Positions 14,901 to 24,615 of a DNA stretch of 64,000 nt are shown piece after piece. This DNA comes from Corylus avellana (lineage: Eukaryota > Streptophyta > Magnoliopsida > Fagales > Betulaceae): NCBI RefSeq assembly GCF_901000735.1, contig NC_081541.1:26123420-26187419 (forward strand). The letters run 5' to 3'. A program made the position numbers and the translations under genes. The notes under the pieces were generated by a model. The model was not told the DNA's origin and did not search any database. It worked only from the letters and a program-made list of their open reading frames with translations. Position 1 is the first letter of the stretch. Each line of letters opens with the position of its first letter.

Positions 14901-15274
14901 ACAATTGATTTTTGCCTTACTATGTATTTCGCCTCTTTAAAATCAAATCTACAATTCTTTGTACTATATTTCTCTGCAGAAAAAAGGATGGAAATCCATA
15001 TCTCTTCTCTATCTATTCTTTCCATGTATGTGCGTGCAAGATGGAGATCATGAAGGTGTGAAAAAATCTTCAAAAACCTCATAACCGAATTACAAATCAT
15101 ACATTATGAGTATTTACAACCAGAAAAATCTAAAAATCATACATTCATACATTATCAGTACACACACAAAATGAAAAAAAAAATAACAATCAGTAAAATC
15201 TAAAAAAAATAGTAATAATAATAAAATCAAAGCAAGACATATAGAGAATTAGTCTATTAGAGACATACCGCCAT
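11955..15274 (-). CDS. hAT transposase, BED finger (RICESLEEPER-like)
   Basis: Four coding exons join in frame: 15274-15269 (ATG GCG), 14365-12731, 12486-12177 and 12058-11955. Together they are 2055 nt, 684 aa, no internal stop. A BED-type zinc finger is near residues 45-95 (CKTC, then HSKNC). The catalytic hAT core follows, with RICLTSDLWTS and SITLDNASSND supplying acidic residues, then CAHILNLIVQDGL and DVPTRWNSTYLML. The C-terminal dimerisation region in exon 3 contains FDILSFWKGNEFRYPEVAAMARDVLSIP and SESTFSIGG. The protein would bind the element ends in the nucleus and cut and paste DNA. If exon 1 is wrong, an internal start at 14269 gives 650 aa. Plant host genes domesticated from hAT exist, but location inside matching terminal repeats points to a transposon. 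Confidence 0.88.
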
Positions 15275-15560
15275 ACTGGAGGGAGGGAGAGGGAGAGAGG
15301 AGAGACAGCCCGGTGAATGGTGACTCCGGTCGCCGGTTTGGCGCTGGTGGATGCAGGGGAGCCGAGAGGGAGTGGGAGAGGGGAGAGAGAGGCGTCGCCG
15401 GTGGGGGGGGTGGCGGCTGGCGATTGGTGGGGTAGTACCGTAGTGGGCTCGTGAGGCCGTGAGTCGTGACCGTGAGGGTGAGCGATTGAGCGGCTGCGTG
15501 AGTGTCTGAGAGGGAGAACTGGAGAAGAAGTGTTTAGCTGTTTAGGGTTTCACTTTCACT
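15275..15560 (-). promoter_or_regulatory. GC-rich promoter/5' leader of hAT transposase
   Basis: Directly upstream of the ATG at 15274, a GC-rich block full of CT/GA runs and CpG, unlike the AT-rich surroundings. On the coding strand it reads as a pyrimidine-rich leader. No clear TATA box was chosen. Confidence 0.45.
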
Positions 15561-15723
15561 TGTTACTTGTTAGTTTTTTATTCACTGAAGTCTGAATCAC
15601 TGATTCTTAGTTCTCACTTCTTTTCTTACTTCATAGTTTTAAGTTTCTAACCGGGTTGGGCTTATGCTTGGCAGCTTGGGCCTTGGGTTGGGGTTTTTAC
15701 TTTTTACCTTTCTTCTTCTTTTT

Positions 15724-15743
15724 NNNNNNNNNNNNNNNNNNNN
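15724..15743. other. Assembly gap of 20 N
   Basis: Twenty N inside the right end region of the hAT element, outside its coding exons. Confidence 1.
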
Positions 15744-15948
15744 TAACTTAAACGTGTCTGGCGGGTCGACCCGCGGACCCGCCGGGTCGACCCGCCAGAC
15801 ACGAATTTTTCCGGGTCTTAATCGGGTAGACCCGATTAAGACCCGAACCCGATAAGCCCAAACCCATTACCTGCTAACTTCGTGTCGTGTTCGTGTCGGA
15901 TTCCCGGGTCGTGTCCAAATTGCCGGCCCTACTAAGCTTGAGGGGGGC

Positions 15949-16241
15949 TGTTAGAGATAAAGATCAAAGTCATGTACAAGATAAACCACAAGAGGAATCT
16001 AGATATAGAAGGAGATAATATTTATCTCATAAGAGTTTACATTGTATTACAATTCTTAGACTAGTTCATATCTGTTAGCTAGATTAGACATAGTTTAAAT
16101 ATTATATTATCTACTCCTAGAGTTAGAGATGTAGTCATTGCATAGATACCAAGATAATTACAAACTCTATACTTTATAAATAATATACGTATGATGTGCT
16201 GCTGGGTATTGAAAACCTAAGCACTTTCACATATATTTACA
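15949..16241 (+). mobile_element. Copia-type LTR (3' LTR or remnant)
   Basis: Starts tgttagagat and ends ttaca (TG...CA), 293 bp. It is preceded at 15934-15948 by a polypurine tract (aagcttgagggggg) as at the 3' LTR of Copia elements. Its right end abuts a chitinase exon at the codon before W in the stretch WTPS. No partner LTR or internal region remains on the left, where the hAT element lies instead. Confidence 0.65.
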
Positions 16242-16459
16242 GATGGACCCCATCCGCTGAGGACAGGTCAGCTAATCGGGTCCCAAGCTACGGTGTCATC
16301 ACGAACATAATCAACGGTGGTATCGGACATGGTTGTGATGATAGCGTAGATAATAGGATCGGGTTCTATAAGAAGTATTGTGACATCATGGGACTCGGCT
16401 ACGGGAACAACCTGGACTACAACAATCAAAAGCCTTTTGCTCCATGGGTCTTGTATTAA
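16242..16459 (+). pseudogene. Class I chitinase 3' fragment
   Basis: Reads [27 protein letters not shown], then [20 protein letters not shown] and a [10 protein letters not shown] end. It aligns to the last 70 or so residues of the intact chitinase at 24616. The upstream catalytic part is missing; an LTR joins exactly at the R/W boundary. It has diverged: the usual ECGHG is reduced to GIGHG and LDC to LDY, which removes two cysteines. Confidence 0.9.
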
Positions 16460-18559
16460 TAGTTCTACTGCCAACTCCAGGGCAAGCAATAATCCTGCAT
16501 GTGTAATTCGAAAAGTCTGTTTTTCCAAGTAGAAATACCGGCAATAAAGTGAGTTTCATTTATTTCCACTCAACCAATATTGTTGGAAATATTATGAATT
16601 ATTGAGGAAAATATAAAGGCAAAATAAAACTTGGACATCAAAGCTCGAAAGCAACGATCGTACTTTAAATTTCTACACCTTAGTTTCTGATTTATTTGTT
16701 TGTTTGGCATTTTTGTGGACATTATCTCAATTAAAATTTGGAGAGAGATTATCAATTTAGTGGTAATTTAAAGGGTCTGTAGATTTTTATTTAGGACCCA
16801 GGTCTTGGACTTTGAAGTAGCATGGTCTTGAAGTTACTTTAAGAATCTTCTAGGATATATGTGTTGTCTTGTATTCTCTGGCCCTGTTTTAACCTGCTTT
16901 CTATTGTGAATACACTTGTGAGTGTTAAATCTCACGTTGAGAAAGTATTAAAAAAAAAAAAATAAAGTAGTTAATATACTTAAATGGACCCAAACCCTTA
17001 GGCTTTTGAGCTAAAATAGTGTTCAAATATGTGTATTATTGTACTCATGGTAAAAACTCTCAAACCGTTTTATCGCCATTCTCCCCAACACTTTCATCGG
17101 AAACCAAATGGTATCAACATATCGCTCATGCCAAGGTAAATAACATAATTAAGTTGGATTAGCCATTTGTTTAGATTGGGATGTTAATTGTTGTCATCTA
17201 ATGATGTTTACTAATTAGTTTCTCAATTTTAATTTGATCTGACGGAATTGTAATTTGTAAGTTGCCATGGATCTTGATTCCATTAATTCCCCTATCCTTA
17301 AAAGGCTTAAATGGCATAAAAAATTAAACAACTGCAAATGTTTGCTTCAAGGTTAAAAAAACCCTCAAGCAAACGTTGACATACCTTTTAACTTCTTTTT
17401 ATTTTTTTAAAGTCGACATACCTTTCAAAATTGTCATTGAGTTTGGGATTAATCATTATAAGATTTTGATTCAATGGTAATTTTAAAAGTCATATCAACT
17501 TTAGGAGAATAAAAAGATATACATTGAAGGTCAAATTGCAAATCAGGTAAAATTTTGAGGGGCTAAAATGTAATTTTTCCTTTGTTAAAAGATACGATAA
17601 ATCACTATATGAAGTGCGCACAAAACACAATATGTTTAGTGCTATTGTAGGTCTATATCATTTGAAGTGTATGGGTGGGCAGGACAGAGTAACACCTAAT
17701 TTATTTAGTTGCTTAGATTTTCCAATGATTTGCTTTCACAAGAATTGTAGTTGCCTAAACACACATGACACAAACAAGTAGATAAGGGAGATAGGGCTCG
17801 GATATGAGAAGATCTCGACCTATTGTAATGGTTGTATATTGTTTTGGATTGACAACGAAAGCTAGAAATCTATACAATGTGTGAAATTGAGATTGCAAAG
17901 AATATTTGTATCATCAAAAACCTCAATTTCAATTGAAATGGAAATGGTCATTGTCCTACCTCTAAGATAAAAAAAAATAATTATTCACTTACCTCCATAT
18001 CTTTGCAATGATTACTAATATGGTTCTTAATCTCAAATAGTTATCAACCACATAATTACTTGGAAGCCAATTTGGGAGTGTGCTTACAAGGCAAACCATT
18101 AATATTTTTTTTTCTGGCGGGAATCACTAGGAAATACTCTTACTTTTAGACCAATCATACACTCAACTAAATGGCTTGTAAAATTTAGTTAGTCCAAACT
18201 AGTGGCAATAATTTAATCCAAGCAATATTCATATATTCCCAAAGTCGTTGAATCCAAGAAAGATATGAAGATTGGCCAATCAGCGGACGGGAAAGTGCTC
18301 AATATTGACGCATTGACGCATTGGACCAATTTCAAACAAGATTATGCGTCGTGGTAGCCTGGCACGTGCTTAATTTGAATTCACATTCGACTCAATAAAA
18401 TGGTTAAAAAATTATTTTGATTAATTTTTGCAGTAAAAAAATGCTTTAACATTTGATTCAGTAAAATTGTTAAAGATTTATTGCTCAAAGTGCTCAACAA
18501 ATCTTTAGTTATAATAATAATAAAGAATTCGATTCTCTCTTTCTTGGGAATAACGAGAA
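16460..18559. other. Intergenic, no gene recognised
   Basis: AT-rich DNA downstream of the chitinase scrap. Short frames only, with no family motif, clean terminal repeat or RNA gene seen. Confidence 0.5.
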
Positions 18560-19760
18560 GAGAATAACTTTTATGGGGTCTTGACACAAATTAAGGTCTT
18601 TGTACCCTCCAATAAGAAGGCGACACATCAGTGTGAAACACTATAACAAAAATATGGTGTTCTTCCTAATATCTTTTTAGAATACCTAAACAAAACACCT
18701 TCTAAAATAACATTTTCATTTTTTTCTCCAAAACCACTCCAGCCACCAACCTGCTGCCGGAGACAATGCGGGCCGGGTAAGAACCAAGCTCCTCCTCCCT
18801 CTCTTCGGCGCCCCTCTCTCTCACCGGCGGCATTAGAGCACAGAGAACAAACTAACTTTTATAGGGTCTTGACACAAATCAAGGCATTTGTGCCCTCTAA
18901 TGAGAAGACGACACATCAGCGTGAAACACCATAACAAAACTATGGTGCTCCACCTAATCTTTTTTCTAGAATACCTACAACAAAACACCTTCTCATATTT
19001 TTCTCGAAAACCACCTCAACCACCAACCTACCGTCGGGTAAGAACCAAGCTCCTCCTCCCTCTCTTCGTGCCCCTCTCTCTCACCGGAGGCATTAGAGAA
19101 AAAAAATTTTTCTCTGCTGCCGGGCAATAGAGAACAGAGAAAAAAAAAAATTTCTATTGCCCGGCAGCAGTGAAAAAATTTTTCTCTGTTGCCCGGCAAA
19201 TTTTTCTCTGTTGCTGGGCAACAAAGAATAGAGAAAAAAAATATAAAAAAATTTTTCTCTGTTGCCTGACAAATTTTTCTCTGCTGCCGGGCAACAGAGA
19301 AAATTTTTTTTCTCTGTTCTCTATTGTTGCCCGACAGTAGAGAAAAAAGGCAGCAGAGAAAAAAAAAATTTCTCTGCTGCCGAGCAACAGAGAAAATTTT
19401 CTTTGTTCTTTGTTGCTCGACAGTAAAGAAAAATTTGCAAAGAAAATTTTTTTTTCTCTACTGCCGCCAGTGAGAGAGAGGGGCACCGGAGAGAGGGAGG
19501 AAGAGCTTGGTTCTTACCCGGCCGGCGTCGTCTCCAGCGTCGTCTCCAACGGCATCTTCGGCAGCAGGTTGGTGGCTAGAGTGGTTTTGGAGAAAAATAT
19601 GAAAATGTTATTCTAGAAGGTGTTTTGTTTTAAGTATTCTAAAAAAAAATTAGGTAGAACACCATATTTTTGTTACAGTATTTCACGCTGATGTGTCGCC
19701 TTTTTATTAGAGGTTTACAAAGACCTTGGTTTATGCCAAGACCCTATAAAAGTTATTCTC
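18560..19760. mobile_element. Long inverted-repeat element with internal array
   Basis: The ends are inverted copies starting GAGAATAACTTTTATAGGG (left arm has one change), with homology extending about 280 bp inward on both sides (18560-18840 and 19470-19760). The left arm is duplicated in tandem (18853-19095). The centre (19096-19460) is an array of short modules such as ctgctgccgggcaacagaga in both orientations, separated by A/T runs. No frame of interest. A clear target duplication was not found. It behaves as a foldback or Mutator-type non-autonomous element. Confidence 0.75.
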
Positions 19761-20941
19761 ATTGAGATAATGATGATGTTAGAATATATAAAAAATATAT
19801 TATATTTTTCATATATTCCATAATTAGGTTGATATTGAAATATTATCTATTTATGGGTTGATTGTAATCATATATTGAGATCGTAATCAAATTAAGCAGA
19901 TTTGAACAAATTTACTGCGACTCGTAAGCTTCCACCAAAGGAAAAGTATTAGACTTTGAAATTTGTAAGAGCTAGGAATGATTTGGAATTTATTTAGTAA
20001 GTTATTTTGTTCGTTTAGTTCTATGCTCAGATGTTTGAATACATTTGTTTCCTCTGCTTTTCCTATTATATATCATTCTAGTATCTTTCCTAAATTTTTG
20101 TTTTTATTTTTATTTTTTTGTAATTTTTGTTTTTTATTTTTCAAATTTTTAAGGAAATATTTTGGTCTTATTGAAATTTTTTTAGATTTTTTTTGGGCCT
20201 TGGGGAGGGACAATGAAATTTTTTGATAGTTTAGGTAAGATATTGATCCAATCAGCGGTGGAACTAGAAATTTAGTTTGGGGTGGGCAAAACTTAAAAAA
20301 AAAAAAAAAATTGGATGGGATATATATATATATTTTTTTTTCACTTCTTGTTGCTGATTTTAGTTGATCGTTGTTGCAAGTTCTAATCACTTATCATCAC
20401 CATGTCGTATTCTATCTAACTAAATCCTAGTTACAATCCCCTTAATTCCGAGAAGGATAATACTGGATAATATTATTTATTGTCCAGGCAAATACTGCAA
20501 AGGGGAGAAAGAAATGGAATGTTTTTATATTCATTTTTATTTTTTATAGAATAAAATACTTCTTTTTTTTTTTATATTTAAAATTTCTATTTATTTTTTC
20601 TCAAAAATAAAAAATAAAACCATAGAAACGCGAGGTATCAATCCCCGATCCTTGAGTTACCAATTGAACTCCGTTCCCATGCATAAAAGGAGGCATGATT
20701 ACTCAATAAATAACATTTACTTGTACTCTCTGCAAAAATAGGTATAACTTCTTTTTGAAAAATAAAAGAATTATAAAAATAGGATGATTTTTATCCAAAT
20801 TCACAATGGACAGGTGGCACATTGATGAAAATCTGAACTCAGAAAAAAGAAAAGAAAGGAAAAAAAAAAAAAAATCGGTAGTGAGAAGGAAAAACCCACA
20901 CCAAGTGGTTAAAAGTTCATGAAATGAAATAGGAATTTTAC
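19761..20941. other. Intergenic, T-rich; stray transposon end
   Basis: Very AT-rich. At 20254-20290 a cagcggtggaactagaaa-type sequence resembles an isolated terminus of the 83-1014 hAT family without a partner. At about 20630-20695 the minus strand has a weak tRNA-like B-box region suggestive of an old SINE. Neither is complete. Confidence 0.35.
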
Positions 20942-21737
20942 CTTGCGAGCGAACGCGACCAGTTGGGGATAGTTATCTTGAAACAGAGAGAGGATGTGAT
21001 TAGAAGCAACCCCTGAGCTCTCTTTTGGGCGCACATCTTTGAGATCATGGAATTAACCCTACCGGGCTTAAAATGCAGAAGCTTGATTCCTCTCTCAACC
21101 ACCACAAGAACTTGTGGAGCTTCTCCTCTAGTACATAGGGTGTAAACGAGTTGAGCTTGAGCGAGTTTCTCTTGTTTGAGTTTGGCTCATTTAAATTTTA
21201 TTCGAGCTCGAGCTTAATGACGAACCAAAAAATCGAGCTCGAGCTCAAACTCATAATAAGTCGAGCCGAGCCGAGCCAGCTCATGAGCTGGCTCTTACAT
21301 TTAATTTATTTATTTTATTCTAAATTTAAACTTTAAGTACTCTTAAACGGGTCAAGAAGCCAGCTTGCATATGAGCATTTGCTTAGCCTGACTAGCCGAG
21401 TATGGAGCCTGAGTCAAGACAGCATGACACTTGGTTTCAGAGAGAGAAGATATGCATCATTTTATAATAAAAGGATGCTATTAGGAAAAAAAAAAAAATC
21501 ATCAATTTTTAATATTAAAATGAGCAACTATGTAAACAACTACAAATTCGAGCTGCTGACGAGCCTAACCAGTTGAATCGAGCTCGCTTCGTTTAATATT
21601 TGAGCTAGTATTTGTGTTCACGAAACGCCTCATTTAATAATCAAGTTGAGCATGAGCCGAGCTTATACGAGTCGATCCCGAGCTCGCTCGCAAATGGTTT
21701 GCTCGTTTAACACCCTTACTCGTACATGTCCTTGTCT
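20942..21737 (-). pseudogene. Patellin (SEC14-type) exon remnant
   Basis: One exon of a Patellin-like phosphoinositide-binding protein, interrupted. The 5' piece (21737-21719) follows an acceptor (tttttag) and reads RDKDMY. After a transposon (21136-21718) the 3' piece (21135-20942) reads EEKLHKFL, then in another frame VVERGIKLLHFKPGRVN, then in a third VASNHILSLFQDNYPQLV, and ends at a donor site (CGCAAG|gtaaaa). A short deletion and two frameshifts break it. The rest of the gene was not found. Patellins carry lipids at the cell plate; this scrap cannot. Confidence 0.8.
21136..21718. mobile_element. hAT-like MITE inserted in Patellin exon
   Basis: 583 bp with inverted ends tagggtgtaaacgag and, complemented, taagggtgttaaacgag. 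An 8-bp flanking duplication with one change is present: ctagtaca (21128-21135) and ctcgtaca (21719-21726). The interior has many gagctcgagc/ctcgagc motifs and no coding capacity. A truncated inverted relative is at 10087-10705. Confidence 0.85.
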
Positions 21738-21779
21738 CTAAAAATTTTAAAATTAAATTAGTGATGTGTTATTGTTCAC

Positions 21780-21905
21780 ACGTCACTAAATATTAACATG
21801 TCATTAAAAATTTTAGCGACGTTTTACTCATTGACATGTCACCATTTGATGACGTTTTGAAAACCAGGGTACTGTACACACGTCAGAGAAGCCTGAATTT
21901 TTTGT
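21780..21905. mobile_element. CACTA terminal fragment
   Basis: Ends in cctgaattttttgtagtg, the complement of the CACTACAAAAATTCAGG terminus seen at 5132. It carries gacgtttt/cacacgtca subterminal modules. No opposite end is seen. Confidence 0.55.
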
Positions 21906-22067
21906 AGTGTATTATGGATGTTGGTGTTTTTTATGCTTGTAAAAACAGTAAAAAAGTGAATTAACTTCTCAGCTATGGAGAAAAGTCAAATTAAAGGCCA
22001 TACTAAAAGTTAATGAATTTCTAATTCAAAAAAAACAAAAAGGTTATCAAGAAATTTGGAGTGCAAA

Positions 22068-22167
22068 GACCCGGATCTGGTTGTCACAGACCCGGTAATA
22101 TCATTCAAGACAGCGATATGGTTTTAGATGACCCCACAGCCAAGCAAGCCCTCTAGCCATGCATGAT
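22068..22167 (+). pseudogene. Class I chitinase internal fragment
   Basis: Reads [19 protein letters not shown], a stop in place of W, MTPQPSKPSSHA and a stop. It corresponds to residues just upstream of the piece kept at 16242-16459. Together the two scraps cover adjacent parts of the same exon but in swapped genomic order, 5.6 kb apart. Confidence 0.85.
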
Positions 22168-22418
22168 GATCCATCCATTTTAAAGTTGTAAATTTAGTGC
22201 TTTTTAGATTCATAAATTTGTCATTTTAATTTTTTGGACAATTTTATCCCTCTAAAACCCACTAATTGAAAATGAAATGGAGATGATCTTATTCCTTTAA
22301 ATCACCACTTATTTTAAAAGTTTTAAGTAGAAAAAATATAAATTTAGTAAATACTTTAATAGAGAGTAATGAGAAGATTAACCGGTGCTAGAACAGGAGT
22401 AGCATTTGTGGGGAATAA

Positions 22419-22935
22419 GATCCTCTCCGGTTCATTTGAACTGGAGAGTATCGAGTTAGTTATATTAAGGGTAAAGTCCACATAACCCCCTCAAATTATC
22501 ATCACAATGACAATTTACCCTCCAAACTATTAATAGCAACAATTTACCTCCAAAACTACCAAAACAATGACAATTTACCTCCAATGCTTGCAAAATGATG
22601 AAATTACCCTATAAGACAAAAATACCCTTAAAATTTTGAAATAAATAAATAAATTTTAGCATTTTGCTTTTATTTAGTAAGGGAAATTTTGTCATTTTAT
22701 TAAAATTAGGAGTACATTGTCATTGTTTTGGTAGTTTGAGAGGTAAATTGTCACAATTGGTAATTTGAGGGGTAGATTGTCATTGGAGTGGTAGTTTGAG
22801 GGGATTAAGTGGACTTTACCCTTATATTAAAGAGGTATTTTTTGTTTTTTTTTTTACTTTTTGAAGGTACAAAAATACTCTTTTAATATAACTAACTGGA
22901 TATTTTCCCGTTCATTTGAACTGGAGAGGATCCTA
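22419..22935. mobile_element. MITE pair: one MITE inside another
   Basis: The outer element has inverted ends built from gatcctctccggttcattt and aactggagaggatcc. The inner one, 22468-22822, has ends agggtaaagtccac and gtggactttaccct and a 7-bp target duplication tatatta (22461-22467, 22823-22829). The inner element carries a tandem phrase based on tgacaatttacc. Confidence 0.8.
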
Positions 22936-23129
22936 ATTCCATTTGTGGGTGGGTATAGAATTGGAGTGGTTGATTGAGGTAACAGAAGTTGTAGGAGAAT
23001 TGGGCCATGAAAAAAAAAAGGGGGTGAGATTTTACTTTTCACTGCTATGAAGACACGTGATAACGATGGATAAGGACTTGAGTCACTGAAGATCAATTAC
23101 GTGGGTATCTCTCTTATACGTACACCGAT

Positions 23130-23735
23130 CTTGAGGATTCGGATCCTTTTCAGTTTATTTTGGACCGAAGAATATCCAGTTAATAGCTAAGATCTCTCTA
23201 AAGAGATCTTAAGACCATAAATGAGACATATGTCCATTAATATAAATAATAATAAAATATTATTTAAACTTTAAAAATAATTAAAATAATTAAAATAAAA
23301 AAATATTTAAAAAAAAAAAGTAAGGGGTGGCCGGACCACCCCCATTGGCCAGGTGTGGCTTCAACCACCCCAGACCGGACCGGTATATGGTGGCTAAAGC
23401 CACCTTGAGGCCAAACAAAGGTGGTCCGGCCACCCCCAAACCCTAAACGAATTTTTTTTTTTTTTGGTTTGGCCGTTGGGGGTGGTTGGACCACCCCTGT
23501 TGGGCCATGGGGTTGGCTTCGGCCACCCCAAACCGGACCACCCTAGATATTTTTTAATTTTTTATTATTTTTATTTTTTATTATTTTTAAAGTATAAATA
23601 ATATTTTATTATTATTTATATTAATGGGACAAATGTTTTATTTATGGCCCTAAGATCTTTTTAGAGAGATCTTGGCTATTAACTGGATATTTTTCAGTCC
23701 AAAATAAATTAAAGAGAATCCTAGTCTTGATCTTG
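23130..23735. mobile_element. Inverted-repeat MITE with GC-rich core
   Basis: Arms of about 170 bp are inverted copies (for example agagatcttaagaccataaa on the left, ggccctaagatctttttagag on the right; both contain the block for actggatat and taataataaaata). The core (23320-23550) repeats gtggccggaccacccc-like sequence in both orientations. It could fold into a long hairpin. The flanking duplication is uncertain. Confidence 0.7.
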
Positions 23736-23739
23736 AAAA

Positions 23740-24615
23740 GAAGATGCTATACACGTGGGCGGCTCCTAATTAAGGCATTTAATTAATAATTATATTATAA
23801 AAATGACTTTGACATCGACTTAAAACTTTAACAATAAATTTGATATTATCCATTTCGTTTTGAAAGGAGGAGAATCATTATCTCTAGAATTAATTCATTT
23901 ATTTATTTTGGAACATCACGATGCAATTGTGGTCCCTCCTAGAACACGTTTTCTGAAAGCTTGTTTGGCATCCCAAAGTTTTTGCTTTGGAATCTTTTGT
24001 TTTTGTTGATTTTTGTTCCACAACTTGAACGAAATACACGTTTCTGCATATGATATTTCCTTTTGGTTTTACAAAATGCAATGCACCCAATCATTTGTTG
24101 ATTGTGCAGTAAATTTCCCAAGCAATGGGTACTTTTACTTCAAAAGTCAATGGTCAGGAAGCATGGAAAAGATATACCAATTAAGCATACTTCTGCCCGT
24201 CTAAAAACGCTTTTTTATGTAAATTATAGACCAAACCATTGGTGTAATAAATTACACTTCATTGAGACTAACTCTAAAATCACAACCATCACAATCATCC
24301 AAAGCTAATTGTAGCTGCCACTAAAAGAAATGATAAGTAAAGTTAAATTCAACACAGTTTAAAGCTAAAAGGAGTGATGAGTAAAGATAAATTCAACACA
24401 ATAATAAAAAAATAAAAAATAAAGGCAAGAGAGACAGCTCATATCGAGGACAATATTTTCACATGCAACACATGCAAAATAGACAAGAATTCGGATATGG
24501 TCGGTCGCTGGTCCTTGACGACGAAATCATAAGGCTCAGCTAGCCTATAAATACCCACCATTCTCGTCCATAAACCATATCCCAACATAACACATATACA
24601 TCCTCAAACACAAAC
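23740..24615 (+). promoter_or_regulatory. Chitinase gene 1 upstream region
   Basis: This block is duplicated upstream of the second chitinase (51880-52915), which marks the unit that was copied. It holds a TATA box, TATAAATA at 24546-24553, 63 nt before the ATG. The repeated phrase taaagttaaattc(a/g)acacag occurs twice, and the block gagagacagctcatatcgagg and gacaatattttcacatgc is conserved in all copies, so it may contain regulatory sites. Confidence 0.65.

Larger units (their letters stand above)
10706..15931 (-). mobile_element. hAT element, possibly autonomous
   Basis: The ends are inverted: taggggtggcaatt at 10706-10719 and, complemented, tagggccggcaatt at 15918-15931, with GGGTAGACCCG-rich subterminal repeats at both sides (10728-10980 and 15760-15915). 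It encloses a spliced transposase gene. The expected 8-bp target duplication is not present (gttcatat on the left, ctaagctt on the right). The left flank is a truncated MITE and the right flank a Copia polypurine tract, so the element or its borders have been rearranged. A 20-N gap lies at 15724-15743. Confidence 0.8.

Noticed and set aside
14397..15100. Several frames of 70-140 codons either strand
   Set aside because: They fall in the intron and 5' region of the hAT transposase and lack motifs.
15660..15855. Frame with GGSTRGPAGSTR
   Set aside because: Runs through the N gap and the GGGTCGACCC-rich end of the hAT element; not coding.
19154..19486. 110-codon frame rich in REKF/FSLL repeats
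   Set aside because: Product of the low-complexity module array inside the inverted-repeat element.
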